Notes under the pieces: model-generated
Databases searched by the model: none
The model's input: only the letters and a program-made list of their open reading frames with translations
What the model was told of the DNA's origin: nothing
Position numbers and translations under genes: made by a program
Shown here: in pieces, positions 1 through 11,600 of the stretch
Layout of the letters: every line of letters starts with the position of its first letter
How positions within the stretch are numbered: the first letter of the stretch is position 1
Assembly (NCBI RefSeq): GCF_019649055.1
Contig: NW_026570236.1
Span: 806,001-870,000, forward strand
Source of the DNA: Paramacrobiotus metropolitanus
Taxonomy: Eukaryota; Tardigrada; Eutardigrada; Parachela; Macrobiotidae
DNA: 64,000 nt
Direction of reading: 5' to 3'

Positions 1-2
1 CG

Positions 3-789
3 GATCAACGCAAAGCTCAAGCCAAGCGTCTAATTGAGAGTATTCCCACGAGGAAGGAAGAGTTGTTCGATTATCCTATTTCGTGGGATTCCCTTGATAA
101 GGTACGGCGTTCTCCTTTTGTTTGCGTTTCATTGGTTTCAGGACGGCCTCCGTGTTTTCGGAGATTAGTAAAAATCTGCTGTGTTTCTTACTAGTTATTT
201 TTATTTTGTTGCTTGCTCATAGAGTCTAATGGATGGGCGCGTTAAACCGTGGATTAACAAGAAAATCCAGGAATATATTGGTGAAGAAGAGCAAACACTG
301 GTAGAATTTATCGCACAAAAGATTAGCAGCCGAGCCACTCCTCGCAGTATTATCGGCGACATATCGATGGTAAGTTTCATCATTTGCATTACGTTTACCC
401 TTATAGCAAGAACAGAAAGAAACTCATAATTTCTTTTCTGTTTGATATATAATCTGTCGTCCTTTGTTTTATTTGAAGTAAAATGTGAATGTTTTGTTAA
501 ATTTTGTCTGTTATAGTGATAATTTTGTTGGAGTATTTATTTATAACGTAATTATAAAACGTGCTCATGATATGACGTAGATCTGTATAACGGCATACTT
601 TAGCATTTCGGTTTGATGCGACTAATACTGTGAAACACAATGAGGCATGATCGCATTACTTTTTCTGAACAAACATGTGCTTTGCAGGTGCTGGACGAAG
701 ATGCTGAAATTTTTGTAGTTAAATTATGGAGATTGTTGGTGTATGAAACGGAAATGAAGAAAGCGATGCCCGCAGAGGCAAATCACTAA
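3..789 (+). CDS. RBM25: RBM25 3' end, PWI domain (partial)
   Basis: This is the C-terminal part of the RNA-binding splicing factor RBM25, cut by the window's left edge. Three exons are visible: 3-101, 223-369 and 688-789, all joined in phase 0 with GT-AG introns; the stop is TAA at 787-789. The protein reads through a run ending in SIPTRKEELFDYPISW, then RVKPWINKKIQEYIGEEE, then a closing segment with VLDEDAEIFVVKLWR. This is the order and spacing of the PWI fold at the end of human RBM25, including the PWI-type PWINKKI core. PWI domains bind nucleic acid, and RBM25 acts in the nucleus in splice-site choice. The RRM and the RE/RD-rich middle lie outside the window. Family assignment is firm. 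Confidence 0.95.
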
Positions 790-2624
790 ATGGTGCGTTT
801 TGTTTTTGTGGTAAGCTTTGGGTTGTGTTTTGTCTTCTCAGCAAGAAAATTTGCTTAAAATTTTTTCGCGCAATTTTGCTGTTGTATTTTTGACGTTTTG
901 AACAATAACTATTTTGTCATCGTTTATCATTCCGATTCGTTTACGGTGGAAGCTATTTCTGTGACTATGTATTGTCAGTTTATGACAGGACGTGGAAAAT
1001 CATAAGGACATCTGGTGTACATAAAACATTATACGATTAATTCCATTCTTTGCAACAATAGCGGCGCCGGCGCGCAGAATGCTGATGCTTATTCTGAACA
1101 TTCCAAAACCCGGAAGCAGTGAAGCACTAATACAGATATTAGTGGTATGTAGTATTATACAAATATTACGAGTGTGTGTTTTGAACAGGGGGCTCTCGAT
1201 TGCGATCAGCGAATTGTCATTACCACATGATTTTCGTTGTCCGTTGTAAATTCACAAATCTATGTAGCGGGTTATCCATTTAAAAAATGAAGGAGACCGC
1301 GTGCTCGGCTCATTTATCAAAATTATAAGTGTACATTTCAAATGACTTAAGTGACCTTCTGGAACAGTTTACATATGCCATTGAACTACATCTGTTCCAG
1401 TGTTTCTTACCGTTAAAGGCAACTACAGTACATATCAATCGAACGGGAAAGTCAAGCTGCTGGTCATTAAAAATTGAGAAACTGATGCAAATTTTTTAAC
1501 TGCAAGCAACAAAAATTAATTCATCCAATAAAAAGTGCTTCTACGGAGAGTGTGATACTTGAAGTGGCTAAACTCATTATTAATGTTATCAGTAGACAGT
1601 AGATAATGATATTGCGAACGAGTACACAAACTGGTAAAGTATTGTAGTCCTTTAATTTCACTCTTATCCAAGTAATGGGAATCACCATCTTGGAGTTTTG
1701 TAGAGGCTGGCTTTGCAATATATGTCTTAAAAACACAGTGATTTTTGAAAATTGTGAGTTAAAACTGAACTTAAAAGGGATTTCTTTGTCGGGTGAATAA
1801 TAGTGCGCTGCTTTGAGTATACTTTGCTGCAAAAATTACTTACATTCATAATAAATAAGTAATCTTTTCAAATCAACGCAAATTTTTCCAAAAATTTCCT
1901 TTTACGAATAAATTATTTATTCACTTTTATGAATAAATTATTTATAAAAGTGAAAGAGACAAGCAAATCCCATGAAAATTAAAATTAATGTTATTCAATA
2001 CGCTTTACATTTGTGTGAATCTCGAGTCTCGACTCTCCACAAAAGAAAGCCGACGCTCGGTGGGCAAATCTGTCATTCGTTGGCTGTGTGATTTTGACAA
2101 ATTGTATTGGTCGAAGCGCGTGGCCCTCCCATAACTTTGACTCGAGTCGATACCGACTACAGTCGAAACCTAAAGCCGAACGTTGGCAGCTGTCAAGCTG
2201 GCGTGTGTCGCATTGTATTCAACGTGCTTGATCGATGCAGTTGTTTATGCGCGATCAAAATTCCCATTTTTTCCCTTCGTTTGAATTTTTAATTTCTGCA
2301 ACTTTCATACCATCGTGTGGGACTGCTCAACCTAATACCTTCCTAATTGTTAGCATTTTTAAATCCAGCACAATGTGAAAATTGATTATCACGTATGAAT
2401 GATTGATTTGGAACGCACGAGTGACTCGAGGAGAAATCGTGACGTTCCTGGTTCTTCATCCTTATTCTCCAGCCGTTTCACATTGAATATCTCCCCCATC
2501 GATTAATCGTTGTCTTGCTGCTGACCTTGATCGAGATTTTTTAAATGTGAGAGTGTTTTAGTGGCCTGAGTGGTGATAGTTAATATTCTGCCATTGCACT
2601 TCACAGTATTCAGATTTAACGATA
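790..2624. other. Intergenic stretch between RBM25 and KIF23
   Basis: About 1.8 kb with no coding region I can support. It is AT-rich, holds a near-perfect AT palindrome at 1920-1954, and presumably carries the KIF23 promoter and 5' UTR in its last few hundred bases. Open frames at 1521-1832 (-) and 2107-2292 (+) show no recognisable protein. Confidence 0.6.
1920..1954. repeat. AT-rich palindrome
   Basis: Two 17-base arms (1920-1936 and 1938-1954) are reverse complements at 16 of 17 positions around a single central base. A related direct copy of the left-arm core (TTAYGAATAAATTATTTAT) begins about 26 bases upstream, near 1901. It could form a cruciform or an mRNA hairpin; no function is evident. 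Confidence 0.75.
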
Positions 2625-5600
2625 ATGCGAAAACGTTGCAGGAATCAGTCGTCGCGCAAGCGCCCGGGTCGTGATCGCAGGCCTGTGGAGGCTGCGACGG
2701 ATCCCGTAGAGGTGTTTTGCCGGATACGGAACTTGTCGTCGGTGCACGCTCCCCGATGTGTGAAAGTGGTGTCAGACCAGATTGTCCAGCTCATACCACC
2801 TGAGCACAAATTAAACGCTCCGGAAAAACAGCATACTTTCAGATACGTTTTTGACGAGCCCGCGACGCAGACCGAAGTTTTCAATCATGTGGCTCTGCCC
2901 TTGGTCCACGATCTACTGCTGGGCAAAGACGGTATTGTGCTAATATTTTTGAAGTTAAAAGTTTTAAATTAATGAGTTTGCAAGTCAGCGAAGTGAAGAA
3001 TATTTTCTGTTACTTCGGTTGGTATAAATGAGTTATACTCGTATAATTTTCACTGTTTCGGTACAAAATATAATATTATCAACAGCTGACTTGCTTCTAG
3101 TGAACATCTTTGTAACGCTGATTTAATCCAAAATTCATCTGTAAAACAGTAAAAGCTGGAACTGAATTATTTTTTTATGATAAGCTAAAGCAGCTTACAA
3201 TTGTTAATTTAATTCACGTGCTTGTCACAGCTTGCGCATTAATTCCGATGTTTTCGTTTTTTTTAACAAATTTGGTTTTCCTGATAATTATATTGCTGTC
3301 GAAACGAAAAACAAAATTTTTGCAATGATTTTATTTTTATAATTCGCGGAAAATTGGTATGGATGTGAATTGTAATCGTCAGTGGATGTAAAGGCGATAA
3401 AAGCAGATTAATATTGCGAAGTGCGTCTTGCTTATTGTGCTGTACCTCCAGGCATATTATTCTATTCTGTTTCATTGACTAAATGATAATTCTCTGCATT
3501 CTCACTTCCGCCGGTGTAGTGGGCGATAAATGGGAAGTAATGCTGTAATGGATTAATCCATCCATTTGTTCTCCCATGTATTATCGATGATCATCGGCTT
3601 ACGCGGCAATCAAGTCAACCCACGGATTATGACAGTGGTCCACTTGTTGTATTAGGTTTGTTATTCTGCTACGGCATCACCTCCTCCGGGAAGACCTTTA
3701 CCATGCTCGGTTCACCCCAAGACCCCGGCATCATCCCCCAGACGCTGGACGTTATCTTCAATTCCATCGTGGGAAGCCAGTTTGAGGAATTTGGACCGGA
3801 TGGTCTGCTGGCTAAGACCTTCCAGATTCGCCCCACAGACTATAGCACCTTCGAGATCTTGAAAGAACAGGACCGACTGGAGCGGATTGCCAGTGTGGGC
3901 GCCCATCGGAGTGGCGGTGGGACGGCGATGAGGGGTAGGGATTTGGATTTTACCAACCGAAAGAAACTTGATCACCCTCCGGCCTTCTCGGATTTTGATA
4001 AAGATGCCAAATACGGCGTTTTTGTCAGTTTTGTGGAGATCTATGGGGAAAAAGGCGTCAATGATCTGCTGCCCAGTGAGAAGGAAGAGCGGTGAGTGTT
4101 AATAATAATATTGATTACTATTGACGCGACGGTTAACGGTTATTCGATACTGCGACGATTATTGAAAATTGAAAGTCATAGCTGCCACTGCAGTTGAAAC
4201 TTTCTAAGTTCATTGCATTAAAAATATTTAAGCTGGAGCTATCCCTGTTTATCGCAGTAAAAAAAATATGTTGAAACTTTGTGCACGTGTGCTACCTTGA
4301 AAATTAAAATTTTTTATATTGCGTAAAAAGGAACTTCATAAAACATGGCTTTTGGAGGATGTCACTGCGCCTGTTTATTAAGAACGAAGTTAGTTTTGTT
4401 TCACCGAAATGGGTGCAGGTAATTATTTAGTTGATTGCTTCTTCAAGAACTGTGCGTCATCATCGTGTTATTAAGATATCCTCACATGGAAAATATTACT
4501 TCCGCTTCACGCGGTAGTGATCATATTGCACCGGCAACATCGTGATGGTTTTTGTGCTTTTATGGATTAATGGTGTACTGAGTGTACAGCACTTCTTATA
4601 CCTATTTCGATTCAGTTACGCGCTGCTGTGAACAGATATTGATTTGCTTTTTTTCTTGTGACCTTCATCTGGGTATTTACAGAGTAATTGTTTCGGAGAA
4701 GATAAGGAGTATGATGTTGTATGTGGTGCTTCTGCATTGCTGCTGACTAATAATTGTGCCCTTGGCTTCCAGGAATAAAAAAAAAGCGCCGAATATCTCG
4801 AAGGATAGTAAAGGGAAACCTTATGTCTCCAACACTAACTGGCGGGAAGTCCGGAGTGCCGACGAGGGTCTGCGATACTTTTCCCAAGGTCTGACATTTT
4901 CCGCTATTTTTACGAATTCTGGCAGAATTAATATTTTTGAGGCTGTAGATTCAGTAATTAAATGGACTCCACAATGGCTGTTTTGGAGTTAAATCGTGTG
5001 TATTTTTTTTATTCCTGGACCATTCATATTCATTATTATTCAGCACTAGTCTTTTTTAACGATTAATTAATTTTTTTGAAGTTTTACTTATTCCAGTCAT
5101 GCGGTTGAGGAATTTATTGAACAGCAGTACATAGTATGCGTGCACTACAGAAGTACAGGTAGCGAGTTTAACAGAGCTTTGTGTCCATAATAGGTATTTA
5201 TTGATGTAGAAAGTATTCAGCGAAATTCGGATTTTTGCCAAAAAGCGGGAAAAAATCAAAAACGAAATTTTTTTGCTGTAATTTATGCTTGAAAAAGTAC
5301 GAGTACATTACGATTTGATCATACCTCGCCAAAACCCTTCCCTGGGAAAAACAGTAGCCGTTGTCGAATGGTGTACAAAATGTATGTGGGATTGTTTTTG
5401 CTTAAAGGTCAGGCTAATCGGCGTGAAGCGCCCACGAAGCTGAACGCCACATCCAGCCGCAGTCATGCCATTTTCTTCATCCGGCTGGTGCAGGTGCCCT
5501 TGGATAAAGACGGCTATGACATTGTGCACGATGATGATTTGGTCGTCGTAAGCCAGTTGGCGTTGGTGGATCTGGCCGGAAGTGAACGGCAAAAAAGGAC

Positions 5601-8600
5601 ACAAAACATTGGCGCTGTGTTGAAGGAAGCAGGTGGGTGTTATATGTGCGGTTTTATGGATGAAAGACTGCGGAGCGGGAACAATGGTCTAATTACCGGA
5701 AATGGTATAGGTTTTCTTCTGCGCCTAGCTGCTGATTGCTGCCGTAGCCTAATGGTTTTTCTGTAAACTGGATTTTCTCCATTAGGGCCCGGGTTCAGTT
5801 TGCTTTGCGTAAATGCAAGAAAAACCAAAATAGTTCTCTAAAGACTTTGCCGGTTGTTACTTGATATTGCTTTACACAGTTACATACTAATTTTTGAAAA
5901 CTGTTCAAGCGTTTTTTGGATTGATGGCTCTTTGGCTGGTTTTTAAATTAGCGGAAACTGCAGTGGTGATGGGTGCTTTATGAGATTTGCCTATTTGTTA
6001 TTGCGCAATCTTGGTTGGCTTTCATGCAGTCGTGAAAAATCAGCACTTTGCAACGGGAAATGAATGCTGGCATTGGCATGCTGTGCATTAACAGCCTGGA
6101 CGTTCTTTGTCCGTAGGTTACATCAATATTTCCCTGATGACATTACGCCAATGTTTGGGCCAATTACGGAATAATCAGCAAGGACTCAAGCCGTTCCAGG
6201 TGAGAGTTGTGTGTGTACGTGTGGTCTGTTCTGTTACTTAATGATCGATGAGAGCGGTATGGTGTGAGCAATCAGCTGGAGAAAGGCACGTGTGAAAGGG
6301 CAATTATGAAATGGCGTTTTCGTGTCAGAATCCTTGATAAGTTCACGGTTAGAGCTTGGGCCGGTGAGGGCTTTTTACGAATTAGTATGCTTCGTTGACA
6401 GGCTGACGCAGTTATGCAATAATGGCTTTTATTATTGATTTTTTTAGTAGATTTTGTTGTCGCTACATGGAACGCAAACTGTCGTATATGTAATACGCTT
6501 TAATATGATATAATAGAGTAATAGCACAAAGTCTCAGATTCTCGTACCCAGCTGGTAATCGTACTAAATCATCAGTATTATCGCACACCACAACTCATGA
6601 CCTTTTGCACTTAGCAACATCATACACTACATCTCCTTCCCCCGATAAAAAAAAAATTATTTTGCATATCCGTATCGTGTTGGCTCTACTCCCTTATTCG
6701 CTCTCGCTGACACACGCAATGGAGGAGCAGGATTCGCTGTAGCAGGCACTGCTACCGGAGGAAGTTCTGTCCTCGGAGCTGGTTCCGGCTGTGGCTGGAT
6801 GACAGGCTCCGCTATTGCAGGTTGCTGATCACGCTGTGGGATTTCCGATATCATCGCCTTTGGCACTGTTGGCGATGTAACGTCGTTGGGCTCAGCTGCA
6901 GTACGCCATTCACGCGGCCTGATCTGGTCTTCGTGGCGGAACCACTCTTGGCCGTCGACCGTAACTGTCCATTGACGGTTTCCTTTCTTAGACCGCAGCT
7001 GGCCAGGTGTCCAATGGGTTTTAGGACCGTGGCGGAAATCACGTACTAACACTAGCTGTTCGCCATGGAAGTTTTTCGCTTTGGCATGCTGATCGAAGTT
7101 ACGTTTATGACGGTCCATGTTGGCTTGCCGTGTCTCGTTCGCATCTGGATGTACCAAATCCAGCGCTGTGCGCATTCGGCGCTTCAGGAATAGCTCATCA
7201 GGCGAACTTCCTGTGGTGGCTTGCGGTGTCGTACGATACCTGAATAGGTATTTCCGCAATGCATCCTCGATGTTACCATTGTTGTCGGCCAACATCTTGG
7301 TCATGGCGTCCTTGAATGCGCCAACATACCGCTCCGCCTGCCCGTTCGATTGCGGGTGTCCAGGCGCCGTGCGCAGGTGCGCAATCCCGTTAGCTTTGCA
7401 GTAGTCTGCAAACTCGGCACTGGTGAACTGCGGCCCGTTATCCGTGACCAGCTGTTTCGGGTATCCATAACGGCCACATAAATGTTCCAGCACGGCAATC
7501 ACGTCGCCGGACTGCGTACGCCGCATCTTGACGACTTCCGGCCACTTCGAGAAGCTGTCCACAATCACAAGAAACATCTCGTTGTGGAACGGGCCTGCGA
7601 AGTCCATGTGCACACGCTGCCACGGATTCTCGGCAACTGGCCACTGCTGCAAGGGCACTTTCGCCGTCTCTTTTGCTGCCATCGTGCAAGCAGGGCATTT
7701 CTTGGCCAGCCGTTCGATGTCGCTGCCCAGTCCAGGCCACCAGAAGTGACTTCTGGCTTCCGCCTTCATCCGCACCACGCCAGCATGTGTAGCATGCAGA
7801 TGTTTCAGCAGGGCCGCTTGGAGGGACTCCGGAATGACGGTTCTCGCTCCCCACAGGACACATCCAGCGACCACCGACAGTTGCAATCGTCTCTGGTGGT
7901 ATGGCTGAAATTCCGGTGGTGCCTTCTCTGGCCATCCCTTAAGGACCAAGTGACGACACCGAGCCAGCACGCGATCTTTGCCAGTTTCACTAGCGATTTT
8001 CTTCGCGTCCACCGGTGTTTCACTCAACACTTCCATTTGGACAGCATGGATGGCTTCGTGCATTCCCCAGTCGTTGGCATCGAAGATGTCCTTCGAGTGC
8101 AGGGCAGCCGGCTCAGTCCGTCAGCCTGTCCAAAGTCATCGGTAGACCGGTACTCAATGGTAAAGGAATACGCCATGAGTGCAATGGCCCACCGCTGGAG
8201 GCGGTTGGCAGATACCGCAGGGATTCCAGTCTTCCGGCCGAACACTGTGACCAACGGCTTGTGGTCAGTAAGGAGTGTGAACTCCCGACCCGCCAGGTAC
8301 TGGTCGAACTTCTTCACGCCGAAGACCAAGGCCAACGCCTCTTTCTCTATCTGCGCGTACCGCTGTTCAGTCTGCGTCAACGTCTTTGATGCATGGGCAA
8401 TGGGCTGGTCGCTTTCCGCTCGGTCCGCGGTGGCTAATGACAGCTCCGATCCCGTATTGCGACGCATCCGCTGCGAGGATTAGCGGCTTTGCAGGATCGT
8501 AATGCACCAGCATTGTGGCCTGTGCCAGCTCCGCCTTCAGGCTGCGGAAGGCACCATCACATTCTCCTGACCACTCCCACTTGACGTCCACTTTCAGCAG

Positions 8601-11600
8601 GGCGTTGAGGCAGTACGTCTTGGTCGCCAGCTGGTGAATGAACTTGCCGTAATGGTTGATCATTCCCAAAAGGATCGTACCTGGGCGACGTCCACCGGTG
8701 CTGGCATCTCCATGATCGCGCGAATCTTCGTTTCGGAAACATGTCGGCCGTTTCTGTCAACCACGAATCCCAAGTATTCTACCGACAGCTGAAGGAAGTT
8801 GCACTTCTGCTGTTTCAGGGTGAATCCTTGTCGGTTCATTCGTTCGGCTACTTCTGCCATGTCGTCCATTACACAGCGAACGGGGTGTTCTCCATCCATG
8901 TTGCTGCAGCCACTCCGAACGGCAGTCGGGTGTAGCGATACAGTCCGCGATGCGTATTTATCGCTACCAACTCACGGCTCGGTTCATCCAGTGGCACCTG
9001 GTGATATGCATCGGACATGTCAATCGTTGTAATTCCTCTCCGCCATTTAGTATGGCGAACAACTCATCGGGCAAGGGCAGGGGATACCGCTGCACATCCA
9101 GGGCATCGTTGAGCCCGGTGCTCAGATCCGCGCATATCCGCACTGCTCCGCCTTGCTTCCGCACCACTACTATTGGCGCCGCCCATGCCGATCGCTCGAT
9201 CCGTTCCAGAACGCCCAATCTCTCCAGGCGCTCGATGTCCCTCTCCACGGGCTGTCGTAACGCAAAGGCACGGGGCGTGGCTTGCAGTACTTCGGCACTG
9301 CATCCGGTTTTAGGTGCAGATGCGCCTGGAACGTCCGGCAGCATCCAAGTTCTTCCCGAAAGAGATTCTTGTTCTCTTTCAGTATGGCTTCCAGTGACCT
9401 TTCTTCTTGCACCTGACCAATCGCCAGTTCAGACATCTTGTGGTGTTGGAGGTTGAGCGCGGTGATCCAGTTCCTTCCCAGGACGTTCGTGCCTTCCTCC
9501 ACCACAATGAGTTCCATCAACCGTTCTTCACTGCTGCCGTCGCGCTTCACTCCCACATAGCAAGCTCCAAGGACTGGGATTTCGTGTCCTGAGAAGCTAC
9601 GGAGCTTCGAGTCGCACGGGAACAGGTCCGGTCGTTTCAGTTCGATCCACATCTTCCTGGTGGCAATGGTCTTCGCCGATCCCGTATCCAGTTCAAACGC
9701 AACTGACCGTCGGCAGACCGTTAAATGCACCATGATGGGATCCCCTTCTCCAGTGGTCGTGTTCAGCACGTCGTAGACGGCTTCCACTCTGCCACTGCGT
9801 CGCTGGGTTCCCCTTCCTTTTGCCGCTCCGGATCTGCAAACTTTTGCAATATGTCCATCCTTACCACATTTCCGGCAAGGCTGATTGCGAAATTTGCAGT
9901 CCGCTTGATCGTGGTTCGTCCCACCACATCGGTAACAGGCCTTCGTCTTCCGTGGGCTCGGCTGTCTGGCAGCATTGCCTCTTCCTGCTTTCCGGATGAC
10001 CTTTACCGTGGGAATGTCTTCCTCCAAGTTATTGTTCATCTTTGCTTGCTCCTGTCCCGTTTCAAACCTTCTGGCGAGCTGCAGCGTTTCATCAAACGAT
10101 TTGAGTTCCTGGGACATCAGGTGTCTTCTCGTCGTATCACTATGCACTCCCGCAACAAACACAGCGCTCAGTAGATCCTCCAGGATGCCTCCCGGAACTT
10201 GCACGTATATGTTCTGTTCCGTAGTTCATTAGAAAACTGTACGAGCGACTGGCTAGCTTGCTGACGGGTGCGGAAGAATGTAGCCCATTCAGTCGTCTGA
10301 TAGGTCACCTTGATGTATATGTCGTCGAGTTTCTTCAGCAGCTCATCATACGAAAATTCGGTTGGATCTTTTCGGTCGGCAGCGCTGACAACATCCTGGA
10401 AGGCGCGCAATTCCAGGCTGTTGATCAGCACTTCCTTCTGCTTCGCAGCTGTAGTTTCTGTGAGGGACAGGTAGTTTTTGAGGAGGGACTTCCAGGATGT
10501 CCATTCAATCTGATCCGGATTGAAACGGATTAAGTTCTGGGCTTTCTCCTTCGCGGCAGTCATTGGGGAAGACACTGGGGAAGTATCAGAAGTCGACGTG
10601 GATGTATCGACCGATCCGGGCATACACTCGCTTGAGTAATACCGCCTTCACGCCAATGTCGTATATGTAATACGCTTTAATATGATATAATAGAGTAATA
10701 GCACAAAGTCTCAGATTCTCGTACCCAGCTGGTAATCGTACTAAATCATCAGTATTATCGCACACCACAACTCATGACCTTTTGCACTTAGCAACATCAT
10801 ACACTACACAAACTATAATGTCAAGAAGTATTTTGTCTAATATTGCTCGGCTGCTAGTACTATTTATTTGGATGATTTGAAATGGAACAAAAATTTATGA
10901 TAAACTGGATTTAGCAAAAGCTGTTGTCTGCTGTACAAGTACTGTAAACAAATTTAATTTCAGTACAGTACTCTTTTGGTTCTTTCTGTACCTCACTCAC
11001 TACTGGCATGTCAAAAGATAAAGATAAATTTTTGTTTACCCTGCCGTATATACTTACTTTCTTATATTTTTTGGAAAGCAGTAACATCATTAACATGTGC
11101 TAATAATGGCAATAATACGAGAATGTACTAATAGTAATAATAATAATATATACTAATAACACGTTAGTATGTAATTTGTGTTCTTCGTTGGTCTAATTTT
11201 CTTCGTTGGTGTAATTGTAAGTGTCTAATTTTCCTCGACGGTTTTTCCTTTGCTTTGGTTTGGTATTTGGCATTTATTTTCAGATTCTGTTTCACTCGCT
11301 TCTCTAACTCTAGTTACCATACAGTTCCATGAAACAAGCACAATCAAACGAAAATAAATTGACTCATAAAGTTTTTGCCGGCTACTGCACCTGCAGTCAT
11401 TGTTACAAAATTATTGACCATACTGTATGCCGCACGCGTGGTAAATTTTTTGTTGAGCCCGTGCTGTTGGCATTTAATCAGTTACTCCAGTAAATTTAAC
11501 ATGCTGACCAGAAATTGTTTACAGATGGTTTCGTATAATGGATCCACCTTAACGAAGTTATTCAAAAGTTATCTCGAAGGGGAAGGCAAGGTGCGGATGA

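Larger units (their letters stand above)
6480..10808 (-). mobile_element. Ty3/Gypsy LTR retrotransposon in a KIF23 intron
   Basis: A complete LTR element, antisense to its host gene. The LTRs (6480-6631 and 10657-10808) begin TG and end CA, and CAAAC is duplicated directly outside (6475-6479 and 10809-10813). On the element strand a polypurine tract (GGGGGAAGGAGA, complement of 6632-6643) abuts the 3' LTR. A TGG-starting sequence (complement of about 10643-10655) follows the 5' LTR and is a primer-binding-site candidate for which I cannot name the tRNA. The coding order is gag, protease, RT, RNase H, integrase, which is the Ty3/Gypsy order. The LTR pair looks identical, so the insertion is young, yet gag-pol is broken. 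Confidence 0.95.

Noticed and set aside
1521-1832. 103-codon minus-strand open frame
   Set aside because: AT-rich, no domain, no splice partners and no promoter; chance is the simpler explanation.
5733-5800. tRNA-like sequence in KIF23 intron 4 (TAGCCTAATGG followed by GGCCCGGGTTC)
   Set aside because: The A-box-like part is good, but the B box fails after GGTTC and no acceptor or T stem pairs, so it is at best a degenerate tRNA relic.
6822-10533. Plus-strand open frames across the Ty3 element
   Set aside because: Antisense shadows of gag-pol.
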